Below, in pieces: positions 1-6,301 of a DNA stretch of 13,758 nucleotides (positions are counted from its first letter, which is position 1; the number at the start of each line of letters is the position of its first letter). The stretch is from Verrucomicrobiota bacterium (lineage in GTDB: Bacteria > Chlamydiota > Chlamydiia > Chlamydiales > JAEYWL01): NCBI GenBank assembly GCA_023428915.1, contig JAEYWL010000042.1, positions 1 to 13,758 of the forward strand, read 5' to 3'. The notes under the pieces are model-generated. The model did no database searches. It was not told the origin of the DNA and saw only the letters and a list, made by a program, of their open reading frames with translations. A program made the position numbers and the translations under genes.

Positions 1-460
1 CCATAATAACTTCCCCAAGAGGTATGGTTATAATGCTCCAGAGCAACCAGGCAGTTCCTCTTTTTTTATACGCGCAGTAATAGGGGATCCAAAACCAGGG
101 AAAGCAAGCTAGTATAAAAAATGTGCCAAATACAATGGATAACGCTATTTGGATCGTCAAAGAAAATGCGTCAAATAACTCTGGAAAAAACGGCGGTTTA
201 AATAACGGGATAAAAAAAGTGGCTGTATAGAGGCAGAGAGCAATAAGCCAGTGTTTTCTGACTTTGGTTTCATTTTCGCGCACTGTTTCATCCAAAAACG
301 GGTGCTGCAGCTCTTCAATAAGCTGGGCTTGCTTTTTTAAGATGTCTTTCTTTTTTCTATATTGCCAATACACGCTAAGTGCGATCAGCGCATAAATTAG
401 TAATACAATGAGAGTAGTGGTGTTGAAAATAGCGTTATGCAGTTCGTTTTCATTTGCCAT
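1..460 (-). CDS. Multi-spanning membrane protein, partial (C-terminus outside window)
   Basis: An open frame runs from ATG at 460 to the left edge, giving 153 residues without a stop. The start has GGAG ten bases upstream on the minus strand. Hydrophobic stretches lie at about residues 16-32, 71-87, 101-120 and 138-150. The first is followed by a basic, helical stretch (YRKKKDILKKQ) that should stay in the cytoplasm. The third runs into an aromatic patch (CFPWFWIPYY). I do not recognise the family. It is transcribed away from the secreted-protein genes that begin at 653. An integral inner-membrane protein is as far as the sequence supports. Confidence 0.75.
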   Translation of the reverse strand, partial: MANENELHNAIFNTTTLIVLLIYALIALSVYWQYRKKKDILKKQAQLIEELQHPFLDETVRENETKVRKHWLIALCLYTATFFIPLFKPPFFPELFDAFSLTIQIALSIVFGTFFILACFPWFWIPYYCAYKKRGTAWLLWSIITIPLGEVIM

Positions 461-583
461 TGAAGGAAAACTCCTATCTTTAAATATTGTGCTCCTGACT
501 TGTCTGAGCACCCAGCTCGGTTTAAAAACCGCGGATAGTGGCAAAATCGCCATTAATAAACAAGAGGAATTTATATAAAATGA

Positions 584-612
584 TTGCGCAATTTGCGACT
601 TCTGAGTATAGA
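584..612 (+). promoter_or_regulatory. Candidate promoter for the 653-2210 gene group
   Basis: TTGCGC (584-589) and TATAGA (607-612) are separated by 17 bases, a sigma-70-like spacing. Transcription would begin near 619, giving a leader of about 34 bases before the small ORF at 653. The -35 match is weak. This 192-base gap (461-652) also holds a 6-bp inverted repeat, GTGCTC/GAGCAC at 489-511, and otherwise nothing I can name. Confidence 0.35.
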
Positions 613-652
613 TGTGGGGCTCAATAAAAATCCTGAACCAAAGGGCGGGGAT

Positions 653-751
653 ATGGCCTTAAAAAAAATGCTTGGATTGGTTTTACTCGCGGTAAGCTCT
701 TGCTGCTATGCTGAAAGCCCTTCCATTACCGACCAAGAAAAAAGCAAATAG
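653..751 (+). CDS. Very small candidate lipoprotein (32 aa)
   Basis: ATG at 653 opens a 32-codon frame ending in TAG at 749-751, with GGCGGGG just upstream as ribosome binding site. Residues 1-5 are MALKK, followed by a hydrophobic run and then VSSCC at residues 14-18. VSSC fits the lipobox pattern, so cleavage before Cys17 would leave a lipidated peptide of only about 16 residues (CCYAESPSITDQEKSK). The stop is eight bases before the next gene's ATG, suggesting one transcript. Tiny lipoproteins of this form occur as entericidin-like peptides, but there is no real similarity to claim. Random sequence is unlikely to give a charged start, hydrophobic core, lipobox, ribosome site and tight spacing together. 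Confidence 0.6.
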   Translation: MALKKMLGLVLLAVSSCCYAESPSITDQEKSK

Positions 752-759
752 GTGTTGTC

Positions 760-1449
760 ATGAAGCTCTGCAGATTAGTATTCATTGCCTGTAGCATGTT
801 TGTATTAGGCTTGCGTGCCGAGGAAGTTTCGATTCAGTTTATACGTATAATTGACAGCCAGATGCGCAAGCCTGCTGCATGCAATTATGAGATGCGTTTT
901 AATGGGTTAATACCCTACAAAACTTATGTGTTAACCCGTTCTGGTTCTATTCTGAGTAATGCTAGCGAAAAAGAAGTGTTGCGTTTTCAAATGGACCCAT
1001 ATGGAATGTACCAATGCAACGGAAAAACTTATATGAGCGTCGGTGTCGAAAACGGTCATGCCTTGATCAGTGAGCGCATAACCTATAAATTGTTTGATTT
1101 ATCGGGTAATTTAGTGTCAGAGAATAGTTTGGTGCCTAATCCAATCCGCGCTATTGGTAAGAATAATACGTTCATTGCCAGGGTAGAGTTTCTCACACCT
1201 TTTCAGTTTATATTGCATTGGGAAGGTATAAAAGATGGTGAGGAAGTAAACATTCACTATGACTACGTCCTTGAAAAAGGGGAAACTGTGGTTATTCCGT
1301 CTCAACAAGCGGTTGCATTTGGTCCAATTGAAGAGGGGGTGCTTGGCTTGCCGATTCGCCTCTCTATCAAAAGAAGCAATGGAGACTGCGCTGAGCTTGA
1401 ATTTCAATCAGGGGTACAATTTTCTGATAATTTTAGGATGGATATATGA
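760..1449 (+). CDS. Secreted hypothetical protein, paralogue 1 of a tandem pair (229 aa)
   Basis: A Sec-type signal peptide occupies residues 1-20: a basic start, a hydrophobic core and an LRA cleavage site before EE. The mature protein is beta-rich, with no membrane segment, and should be periplasmic, outer-membrane associated or exported. It has three cysteines (in AACNYE, YQCNGK and NGDCAEL). The middle and C-terminal parts align by eye with the next gene: ERITYKL...VPNPI here against ERLNYKL...IPSPI there, then a similar beta-strand pattern and a closing acidic/cysteine/hydrophobic motif. Its TGA stop overlaps the next gene's ATG in ATGA, so translation is probably coupled. I do not recognise the family. 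Confidence 0.8.
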   Translation: MKLCRLVFIACSMFVLGLRAEEVSIQFIRIIDSQMRKPAACNYEMRFNGLIPYKTYVLTRSGSILSNASEKEVLRFQMDPYGMYQCNGKTYMSVGVENGHALISERITYKLFDLSGNLVSENSLVPNPIRAIGKNNTFIARVEFLTPFQFILHWEGIKDGEEVNIHYDYVLEKGETVVIPSQQAVAFGPIEEGVLGLPIRLSIKRSNGDCAELEFQSGVQFSDNFRMDI

Positions 1450-2210
1450 AACAGGTTTTCAAAATTATAGTGTTACTTGAACTTCTTGCTGGTGCATTTA
1501 TCCAAGATTTAGGCGCCGATGAAATGCAGCCAATGGCTAAACCTGAAGTTAGTTTTTGTAAAACTAGCTCTGAATATCGGAATGCCGGATTTGAATACAA
1601 GGCCCGTTTTAAAAACTTCCCAGTTGATACTGATTTTCGTTTAACTGTGTGCAGGTCATGTTCTCTAAAGGTAAATCATTATATGGTCCTGACAACTTTG
1701 CGCAATAATTCTAATGGGACTTTTACTGCTGATGGAATTTGCAAGCCTATTCTCATCCAAAAAGTGGGACCGGTTCCAGGCGAGCGTCTGAATTATAAAT
1801 TGCTGGCTGCAGATGATTCAGTTGTTGCCACCTATTCATTTATTCCGTCTCCAATTATTACTAAGAGTAAAAAAAGAAGGTTTACTGTTGAGGCGGAACT
1901 GATTTCTATGGCGCCAACTATTTATGCTATAAGTTTTAAAGGGCTTGAACCTCATGAACTTGTAAAGCTGCAGTCAGAAAATAACGGCAAGCTGTCTGAG
2001 TTATATTACGATCCGGATATGCATGATCGCATTTTCCACTTCATGCCGGGGGAGGTTAAAAAAAAATCCGGGCAAGTTAAATTAACAATCACGACTAACG
2101 ATAAAGACAGTGCTTGCTTATCTTTAACTTGCGGCATAGCGCTATGCAATGAATACACTGCTAGATTAGAGGCCATGAATGAAGCTGACCGTTATTATAA
2201 TGGTAAATGA
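1446..2210 (+). CDS. Secreted cysteine-rich hypothetical protein, paralogue 2 of a tandem pair (254 aa)
   Basis: The signal peptide covers residues 1-24 and ends in LGA before DE. The mature part carries nine cysteines, including CRSC and the spaced group in SACLSLTCGIALC. That is many for a bacterial secreted protein and suggests disulfide cross-linking, as in chlamydial envelopes. It shares the ERLNYKL / IPSPI region and the downstream strand pattern with the gene upstream, so the pair looks like an old tandem duplication that has diverged strongly and gained cysteines. The start overlaps the previous stop by four bases. It converges on the gene at 2218 with only seven bases between, and no terminator is visible there. 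Function unknown. Confidence 0.8.
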   Translation: MKQVFKIIVLLELLAGAFIQDLGADEMQPMAKPEVSFCKTSSEYRNAGFEYKARFKNFPVDTDFRLTVCRSCSLKVNHYMVLTTLRNNSNGTFTADGICKPILIQKVGPVPGERLNYKLLAADDSVVATYSFIPSPIITKSKKRRFTVEAELISMAPTIYAISFKGLEPHELVKLQSENNGKLSELYYDPDMHDRIFHFMPGEVKKKSGQVKLTITTNDKDSACLSLTCGIALCNEYTARLEAMNEADRYYNGK

Positions 2211-2217
2211 CAGTTTT

Positions 2218-3093
2218 TTAGAACATAAGGCGGCGCTGGAGTCTTTTGGGGAAGTTGAGTAGAGTGCTGCAAATGCGCGAGAGCCTTTGAGATAAACTTT
2301 GGGGATGGGTGCGGCGGTACCAGTGCAGCATGGAGACAGTGCGGCCTTCTTTGATGGTTCGATAGAGAGCTTTTTCGAGCATATCAGGAGAGGCTAAGCA
2401 GAGGTTGGAGTAGCAGGGGCTTTGCCAGAGGGGAAAAGAAGTATTGTTGAGCTGCAGGCTGGGTGGAAAGGGGACATTTATCCAGCAATCGAGTTCTATT
2501 CCTGCAAGCCGGGCGATTTCGATGATAAATGTGACGCACTGCCGGTTAGCTAAGGAATATTCCTGAAAAGCATAATTTTGGATAAAGGTGTAGATAGCTT
2601 CAAATTGGGGTTGTGTAAGGGGCATGCCGGCGGCTAAAGTGGGACGGTGGCGGCCGGGGCCTATTTGAAAAAAGCCGTCTTGAAGGGGGGACCATAGGTA
2701 ACGGATAGGATTGGGGTCGCCTGCTTCCAGGTAATTGGCGATGCCTTCGCAGTAGCGGGGTTGGAGTTGACCGGTTTCGCCTGAATGTCCGCCTTCAATA
2801 ACGACCGGCTGCCCGTTTAAACAACCGCTCAGGTAAATCCAGGCATGGCCGACGTCGCCTTCTTTGCTTAAATCTCGCGGGTGTTTGCACATGGTTTTGA
2901 AAAGTGTTTGGCCATTTGTGCAGTCGAGGTGCGGGGCGTGCACTAAAAAAATAAGGTATGGCGAAGTTGTTGTACAGCTGTATAAGGGTGCAGAAAAAAA
3001 AGGTGCGCTAATTAGCAGTAGGGACAGAAGCGGGGTTTTGAAAAGAGAGCTGCCAGTTGAGGAAATCCTGGAGAATATGTTCCAATTTAGCAT
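2218..3093 (-). CDS. Secreted protein resembling permuted papain-fold cysteine hydrolases (291 aa)
   Basis: The frame is open from 3210, but most of the first 39 codons lie inside rnpA. I chose ATG at 3093, which leaves an export signal: a basic N-region and a leucine-rich core at residues 21-38, ending SAPLYS before Cys40. No clear ribosome site precedes this or the other ATGs (3102, 3129). Two motifs suggest a circularly permuted papain-like fold: GHAWIYL with His83, and further on YSLANRQCVTFIIEIARLAG with Cys186. The order His then Cys, with aromatic/Asn-Cys-x-x-Phe around the cysteine, is seen in DeSI/PPPDE, YiiX and DUF4105-type proteins. EGGHSGE (His103) may also contribute. The substrate could be peptide, amide or ester. 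It follows rnpA with an 86-base overlap and is probably on the rpmH transcript. The fold is inferred from motifs only. Confidence 0.65.
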   Translation of the reverse strand: MLNWNIFSRISSTGSSLFKTPLLSLLLISAPFFSAPLYSCTTTSPYLIFLVHAPHLDCTNGQTLFKTMCKHPRDLSKEGDVGHAWIYLSGCLNGQPVVIEGGHSGETGQLQPRYCEGIANYLEAGDPNPIRYLWSPLQDGFFQIGPGRHRPTLAAGMPLTQPQFEAIYTFIQNYAFQEYSLANRQCVTFIIEIARLAGIELDCWINVPFPPSLQLNNTSFPLWQSPCYSNLCLASPDMLEKALYRTIKEGRTVSMLHWYRRTHPQSLSQRLSRICSTLLNFPKRLQRRLMF

Positions 3094-3385
3094 GCAGAGC
3101 ATAGGGACGAGGACGTACCACCAAATCATATTTGGGGAGCGTATGTTGCGAGAGGCGGTATGCTTCTCGGACAAGGCGTTTAAAGCGATTGCGATCATGC
3201 GCTTTGCCATATTTGCGGGTCACTAACAGGCCTAGCCTGGAGTGCGTAAGGTTGGAGTTGAGATTGTAATCGAGCAAAAGATAGCGTCCGGCGAATCGGG
3301 TTGCGCCATAAGCATGCCGTTGAAATTGACGGCGTTTTAACAGGCGCAACTTCTTGGGAAATGAGTAGCTTAGACTCTTGTTAAT
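3008..3385 (-). CDS. rnpA: Ribonuclease P protein component
   Basis: This is the protein subunit that binds the RNase P RNA and helps mature tRNA 5' ends. The signature RNRFKRLVREAYR is present, after a basic LLVTRKYGKAHD stretch. Family members start with a motif like FP-x-x-LRLL-x-x-x-QF, and this frame encodes SFPKKLRLLKRRQF. The first conventional start in the frame, TTG at 3347-3349, would cut off SFPKK. No ATG, GTG, CTG or TTG lies upstream before the in-frame stop. The only plausible earlier codon is ATT at 3383-3385, inside the end of rpmH, with AAGGA eight bases before it. I annotate from ATT (125 aa); TTG would give 113 aa. Chlamydial RnpA is close to 120 residues. The 3' end overlaps the next gene in another frame. 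Confidence 0.85.
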   Translation of the reverse strand: MNKSLSYSFPKKLRLLKRRQFQRHAYGATRFAGRYLLLDYNLNSNLTHSRLGLLVTRKYGKAHDRNRFKRLVREAYRLSQHTLPKYDLVVRPRPYALHAKLEHILQDFLNWQLSFQNPASVPTAN

Positions 3386-3507
3386 GCCGCACGTCCTTCT
3401 CTTCTGCGGTTGCTCAAAATTTTGCGTCCGCTGGCAGTTCTCATGCGTTTACGAAATCCATGCTCTGATTTTCGGCAGCGCTTGCTACCTTGGTAGGTGC
3501 GTTTCAC
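3370..3507 (-). CDS. rpmH: 50S ribosomal protein L34
   Basis: A 45-residue basic protein beginning MKRTYQGSKR, with GFRKRM and SGRKIL...RRREGRA, is a standard L34. The start is GTG at 3505-3507, with GAGGAAGG positioned just upstream. No other start gives the conserved KRTYQ N-terminus. L34 is an early-binding large-subunit protein and is usually the gene before rnpA, as here. The stop TAA at 3370-3372 lies inside the extended rnpA frame, so the two genes overlap by 16 bases if rnpA begins at the ATT codon. Confidence 0.95.
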   Translation of the reverse strand: MKRTYQGSKRCRKSEHGFRKRMRTASGRKILSNRRREGRAALTRV

Positions 3508-3550
3508 GGGTCCTTCCTCATTTAATCAAGGGTTAATAACTTTCCCATAG

Positions 3551-3579
3551 ATCATAGCGATTACGAAGAATCTTTGCAA
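3551..3579 (-). promoter_or_regulatory. Promoter of rpmH-rnpA
   Basis: On the minus strand, TTGCAA (3579-3574) is followed after exactly 17 bases by TATGAT (3556-3551). Transcription would start near 3544, leaving a leader of about 37 bases before the GTG of rpmH. This is the best promoter match in the divergent gap 3508-3725. Confidence 0.6.
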
Positions 3580-3621
3580 CAGGCAAAATTTTTTAAGATT
3601 CGCAGTTGATGCAAGTTCTTG

Positions 3622-3651
3622 TTGTCGTAAATTTGGCGGCTAAGATATAAT
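3622..3651 (+). promoter_or_regulatory. Promoter of rpmJ-rpsN
   Basis: A perfect TATAAT (3646-3651) sits 18 bases after TTGTCG (3622-3627). Transcription would start near 3658, giving a leader of about 68 bases. It is back to back with the rpmH promoter, so the two ribosomal-protein units diverge from one short gap. Confidence 0.55.
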
Positions 3652-3725
3652 TCGGCACGTCTCAACATGGCCAATACAAATTAGTCATGAGAGCATCAGC
3701 CTTCATAAAAGATAGGATAAGTGCC

Positions 3726-3863
3726 ATGAAATGCAGAGCATCTGTAAAAGCCGACCCCACTAAAGGAGATATTCTTGTTCGCCGTCGCGGTCGACTATAT
3801 GTGATAAATAAGAAAGACCCTAACCGCAAACAGCGTCAAAAAGGGCCAGCCCGTAAAAAATAG
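3726..3863 (+). CDS. rpmJ: 50S ribosomal protein L36
   Basis: The 45-residue product contains VKADPTKGD, then RRRGRLYVINKKDPNRKQRQ, and ends GPARKK. This is the chlamydial form of L36, somewhat longer than the usual 37-38 residues. It does not keep the full C-x2-C zinc set: only Cys3 is present, so it is a zinc-independent type. AGGA precedes the ATG. rpsN follows after 12 bases, and the two form one operon as in Chlamydia. The gene is too short for many automated callers. Confidence 0.95.
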   Translation: MKCRASVKADPTKGDILVRRRGRLYVINKKDPNRKQRQKGPARKK

Positions 3864-3875
3864 GAAGAGTAACGT

Positions 3876-4181
3876 ATGGCAAAAACGTCAATGGTCGAAA
3901 GACAAAAGCGCCGCGAAAGAGAAGTGAAATTAAAATGGGAAAAGCGGCAAGAATTGAAAAATAAAAGCAGAGATGTAAATCTGACTGAAGATGAGCGTCA
4001 AGAAGCGCGCGTTGCATTAAATAAAATGCCCCGCAACTCATCTCCAATCCGTCTGCGCAATCGCTGCAAACTGACCGGACGTCCACGCGGTTATCTCAGA
4101 AAGTTTCAACTTTCCCGCTTAACATTTAGAGAATACGCTCTAAATGGCCTGATCCCAGGCGTAACCAAAGCAAGCTGGTAA
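3876..4181 (+). CDS. rpsN: 30S ribosomal protein S14
   Basis: The 101-residue product is the long, zinc-free form of S14. The C-terminal half carries the diagnostic SPIRLRNRCKLTGRPRGYLRKF and ends in GLIPGVTKASW. There is a single cysteine, so the CxxC zinc knuckle of the short form is absent. The N-terminal half is highly charged, as expected for an rRNA-binding arm in the small-subunit head. GGAAGAG is spaced well before the ATG. It is the last gene of the rpmJ unit and is followed by a strong terminator. Confidence 0.96.
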   Translation: MAKTSMVERQKRREREVKLKWEKRQELKNKSRDVNLTEDERQEARVALNKMPRNSSPIRLRNRCKLTGRPRGYLRKFQLSRLTFREYALNGLIPGVTKASW

Positions 4182-4206
4182 GTTAGCCCACGCAATCATT
4201 TTATTT

Positions 4207-4249
4207 AAGCAGCAAACCTTCTCTTATAGAGAAGGTTTGCTGCTTTTTT
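4207..4249 (+). terminator. Intrinsic terminator of rpmJ-rpsN
   Basis: A perfect 17-bp stem (4207-4223 with 4229-4245), five-base loop TTATA, leads into a run of T at 4244-4249. It is a textbook Rho-independent terminator 25 bases after the rpsN stop. Confidence 0.93.
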
Positions 4250-4274
4250 CATTTTCACAATTTGTTTCTTAGGT

Positions 4275-4330
4275 AAATTTGGATCGAGTAGGAGGGAGTC
4301 TTATGACTCCCTCCTACTCGATCCAAATTT
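4275..4330. repeat. Perfect 26-bp inverted repeat with TTAT loop
   Basis: Arms 4275-4300 and 4305-4330 are exact reverse complements over 26 bases, separated by TTAT. The upstream arm contains GTAGGAGGGAGTC. It lies 25 bases after the rpsN terminator. Only a short T run (TTTT) ends the right arm, so on the plus strand it is a poor classical terminator. It could act as a backup or bidirectional terminator, an RNase III substrate, or a dispersed palindromic unit. It occupies the gap 4182-4473 together with the terminator before it and the promoter after it. Confidence 0.85.
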
Positions 4331-4373
4331 TAAGAGTAGTTGTTAAAATTTTTATTTTGTTGCAAGTAATGCT

Positions 4374-4402
4374 TTGAAAATTTCGGGGGATTGCTGTACA
4401 TT
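4374..4402 (+). promoter_or_regulatory. Promoter for the Inc-like gene at 4474
   Basis: TTGAAA (4374-4379), 17-base spacer, TACATT (4397-4402). Transcription would start around 4409. A small 6-bp hairpin, TAGGCC/GGCCTA at 4407-4427, would then lie at the very 5' end of the roughly 65-base leader and might protect the transcript. Confidence 0.5.
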
Positions 4403-4473
4403 AGCTTAGGCCAAAGCAGAAGGCCTATTTTCTGTTTTAGTAATTAACATATTCATCTACAAAAGGAATTATT

Positions 4474-4923
4474 ATGGGTATTCCAGAAGGTTTTGTACAA
4501 AACGCCACAGATTTTATACAGGATTGTCTACATTCAATTGGAAACGGAACTTTAGAGTTAGGTCAGCAATTTATTGGCAATAAGACTGAATTTGGATCAC
4601 ATGGTTCAGTTGCGCATAGCGATAATGGCTTTCATATAGATATTTCTCATGTTGTAATGGGCGTTGCGGCCATTGCAGTGGTTGCTTTTTCGCTTTTAAA
4701 TTGCCTTTGCCTTTGTACATATAGACGCAGCGCAATTAAGGCAAATCGTGAATTGGCTCAATTAAAACATACGCGTGCAGGCAATGCAGAAACTGAGGCT
4801 TTTAGACAAATAAAAGCGATTGTCGATGGTGTTGGAACAAAAGGGCTGGATGAGGGCAGAGCCAGCTCTTCTTCAAAGCGTACAAGAACTCCTTCTGCAT
4901 CTGTTGAAAAAACTACTACCTAA
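4474..4923 (+). CDS. Small single-span membrane protein, Inc-like (149 aa)
   Basis: AAGGA lies seven bases before the ATG. Residues 1-57 form a soluble Gly/Asn/His-containing N-terminus without a signal peptide. One long hydrophobic segment follows (about 58-82), closing with NCLCLCTYRR: three cysteines spaced by two, then arginines. The tail is helical and charged to about residue 125 and then low-complexity (RASSSSKRTRTPSASVEKTTT region). The basic flank predicts that the C-terminus faces the bacterial cytoplasm or, if the protein is secreted into the inclusion membrane, the host cytosol. The layout recalls the next gene (soluble start, one hydrophobic block, long Ser/Thr-rich tail). I see no similarity to a named family; an inclusion-membrane role is a guess from architecture. 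Confidence 0.75.
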   Translation: MGIPEGFVQNATDFIQDCLHSIGNGTLELGQQFIGNKTEFGSHGSVAHSDNGFHIDISHVVMGVAAIAVVAFSLLNCLCLCTYRRSAIKANRELAQLKHTRAGNAETEAFRQIKAIVDGVGTKGLDEGRASSSSKRTRTPSASVEKTTT

Positions 4924-4933
4924 AATATAATTT

Positions 4934-4961
4934 TCTTGGGAAGGAGGATTCCTTCCCAAGA
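4934..4961. terminator. Hairpin after the 4474 gene, possible terminator
   Basis: Arms 4934-4945 and 4950-4961 pair perfectly over 12 bp around a GGAT loop. The upstream arm is CTTGGGAAGGA. There is no T run afterwards (ATCCTATAAC), so termination would be of a U-poor kind, or the structure protects the mRNA 3' end. Confidence 0.6.
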
Positions 4962-5048
4962 TCCTATAACTAATCCTTGTATCTTTTTTATACTTGTTTG
5001 TATTATTTTGGGACTAATTGTATTAATTACTAGTCAGTGAGGTTATTT

Positions 5049-6293
5049 ATGGATTCACAAGCAGTTGCTGTTGGTGTAAAAGCTCTTTCTACTATAGGAG
5101 GTTGGGGAAGCTACGCAGTTGGGGGAATGTATAATTTTATAGTAAATGTTCCCTATGAAAGCGGTAAGTTCGTCGTAAAAGGTACCTATTTTGTAGCTAC
5201 TACTGTCGGGTTTAACATCACAAGTGATGGCGCAAAAACAACAGTTGAAGGCACGGAAAGGCTGTTCATTACAGCTACATTAGTAGTCGTAGCCACTATT
5301 GGAATTTTAACCACAGTCGGTTTTTTGCTGAAAAGAAAAATGGATTACTTCGACGCAGAAGCACAGGGACATTTTGATGAGAAAGAAAACTTGAAGGATC
5401 AAGTAGCGAGATTAACAACTAATTACATTACTGAGACAAAAAGATTAGGGGACCTCCTAAATGAGACCAAAAGAGAACTAAAAGAGGTAAAAGCAGAACG
5501 AAAAGAAAGCTCAGCTTTTACACAAATTGGCGTACTCATTGCTGACCTCATAAAAGGGGATAAAACATTAAAAGATTATATATTAGAAAATGCAAGTTTA
5601 AACTTTCTTCGGGACCTTGGCACGCAAAGACAAATGAGCGGCGTAAAGTTAAATGTTTCTAACGAAGTCATGGAGAAAAAAAAGCAAAAAGCAAAAGAAA
5701 AAGCTGAAGCAGAAGAATTTATAGTAGTAGGAAAAAGCGGTGCAATTGCCCCCCCAGCTCCATCTGCAGATGGTCTAAAAAATAGAGTGCCATATAACGA
5801 GAGGAAAAAAGATGAAAAATTTGAGGATGCCAGCAGCACACTGCCTTCTTCTTCAACAAGTTCTTCAACAAGCACAACGGCACCCAAAAAAGCCGCAGCA
5901 ACTACAGCTTCAGCTCCACAGCCTGCGATTGATCTAAACGCAATACTGAAGCAGAAAGAAGCCATGTCGCAAAAGAAAGGCCTGAAAGAAAGCGGCAGCA
6001 GCACAACTGTAACACCTAAGGATGATGCAAATTCAACAGCTATGCCTCCTGCTGAAGTTGAAGATGATTCAGAAGAGGGAAGTGGTACAATGAATATTAA
6101 GTCAGACTCAGATGTTGCCCAGGCTCTAAAAGAAAAACCTGATAGTAATGCAGGTATTGAACAAGCTGCTGGTAGTCTTGAAGCTGAAGTGGCTCAAGAA
6201 GGCGGACGTACGAGAGGCGTAAAAAATCGTCCAGGCATATTTGGAAGTTGGTTTAAAAGAGACGAAAGTCCAACTGCAGAGGCAACAACCTAA
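5049..6293 (+). CDS. Membrane protein with coiled coil and Ser/Thr/Ala-rich tail, Inc-like (414 aa)
   Basis: GAGG at 5039-5042 is six bases before ATG 5049, so I start there rather than at the in-frame GTG at 5037, which overlaps that ribosome site. The order is: a glycine-rich, partly hydrophobic N-terminus (1-60); one strong hydrophobic segment (about 72-94, LFITATLVVVATIGI onward) flanked by KRK; a probable coiled coil (about 100-155, many Lys/Glu); a basic-acidic helix around 205-225; and a long low-complexity region rich in Ser, Thr, Ala and Pro, ending EATT. There is no cleavable signal peptide. Its shape resembles chlamydial inclusion-membrane or type III secreted proteins, but the classical two-lobed 40-60-residue hydrophobic domain is not clear. 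The family is not recognised. It is bounded by hairpins on both sides. Confidence 0.78.
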   Translation: MDSQAVAVGVKALSTIGGWGSYAVGGMYNFIVNVPYESGKFVVKGTYFVATTVGFNITSDGAKTTVEGTERLFITATLVVVATIGILTTVGFLLKRKMDYFDAEAQGHFDEKENLKDQVARLTTNYITETKRLGDLLNETKRELKEVKAERKESSAFTQIGVLIADLIKGDKTLKDYILENASLNFLRDLGTQRQMSGVKLNVSNEVMEKKKQKAKEKAEAEEFIVVGKSGAIAPPAPSADGLKNRVPYNERKKDEKFEDASSTLPSSSTSSSTSTTAPKKAAATTASAPQPAIDLNAILKQKEAMSQKKGLKESGSSTTVTPKDDANSTAMPPAEVEDDSEEGSGTMNIKSDSDVAQALKEKPDSNAGIEQAAGSLEAEVAQEGGRTRGVKNRPGIFGSWFKRDESPTAEATT

Positions 6294-6301
6294 AGCCATA
6301 T

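Noticed and set aside
489..511. 6-bp inverted repeat as an operator
   Set aside because: A stem this short with an 11-base gap is expected by chance; no second copy was seen nearby.
581..628. 15-codon frame starting ATGATTGCG
   Set aside because: No ribosome site or sequence feature, and it overlaps the likely promoter of the next genes.
2864..3226. Plus-strand open frame of 120 codons opposite rnpA and the secreted protein gene
   Set aside because: It is antisense to two better-supported genes, has no recognisable motif and no ribosome site.
5576..6004. Minus-strand frame of 142 codons inside the 5049 gene
   Set aside because: It is the mirror of the Ser/Thr/Ala and Lys/Glu low-complexity tail, which avoids stops on the other strand.
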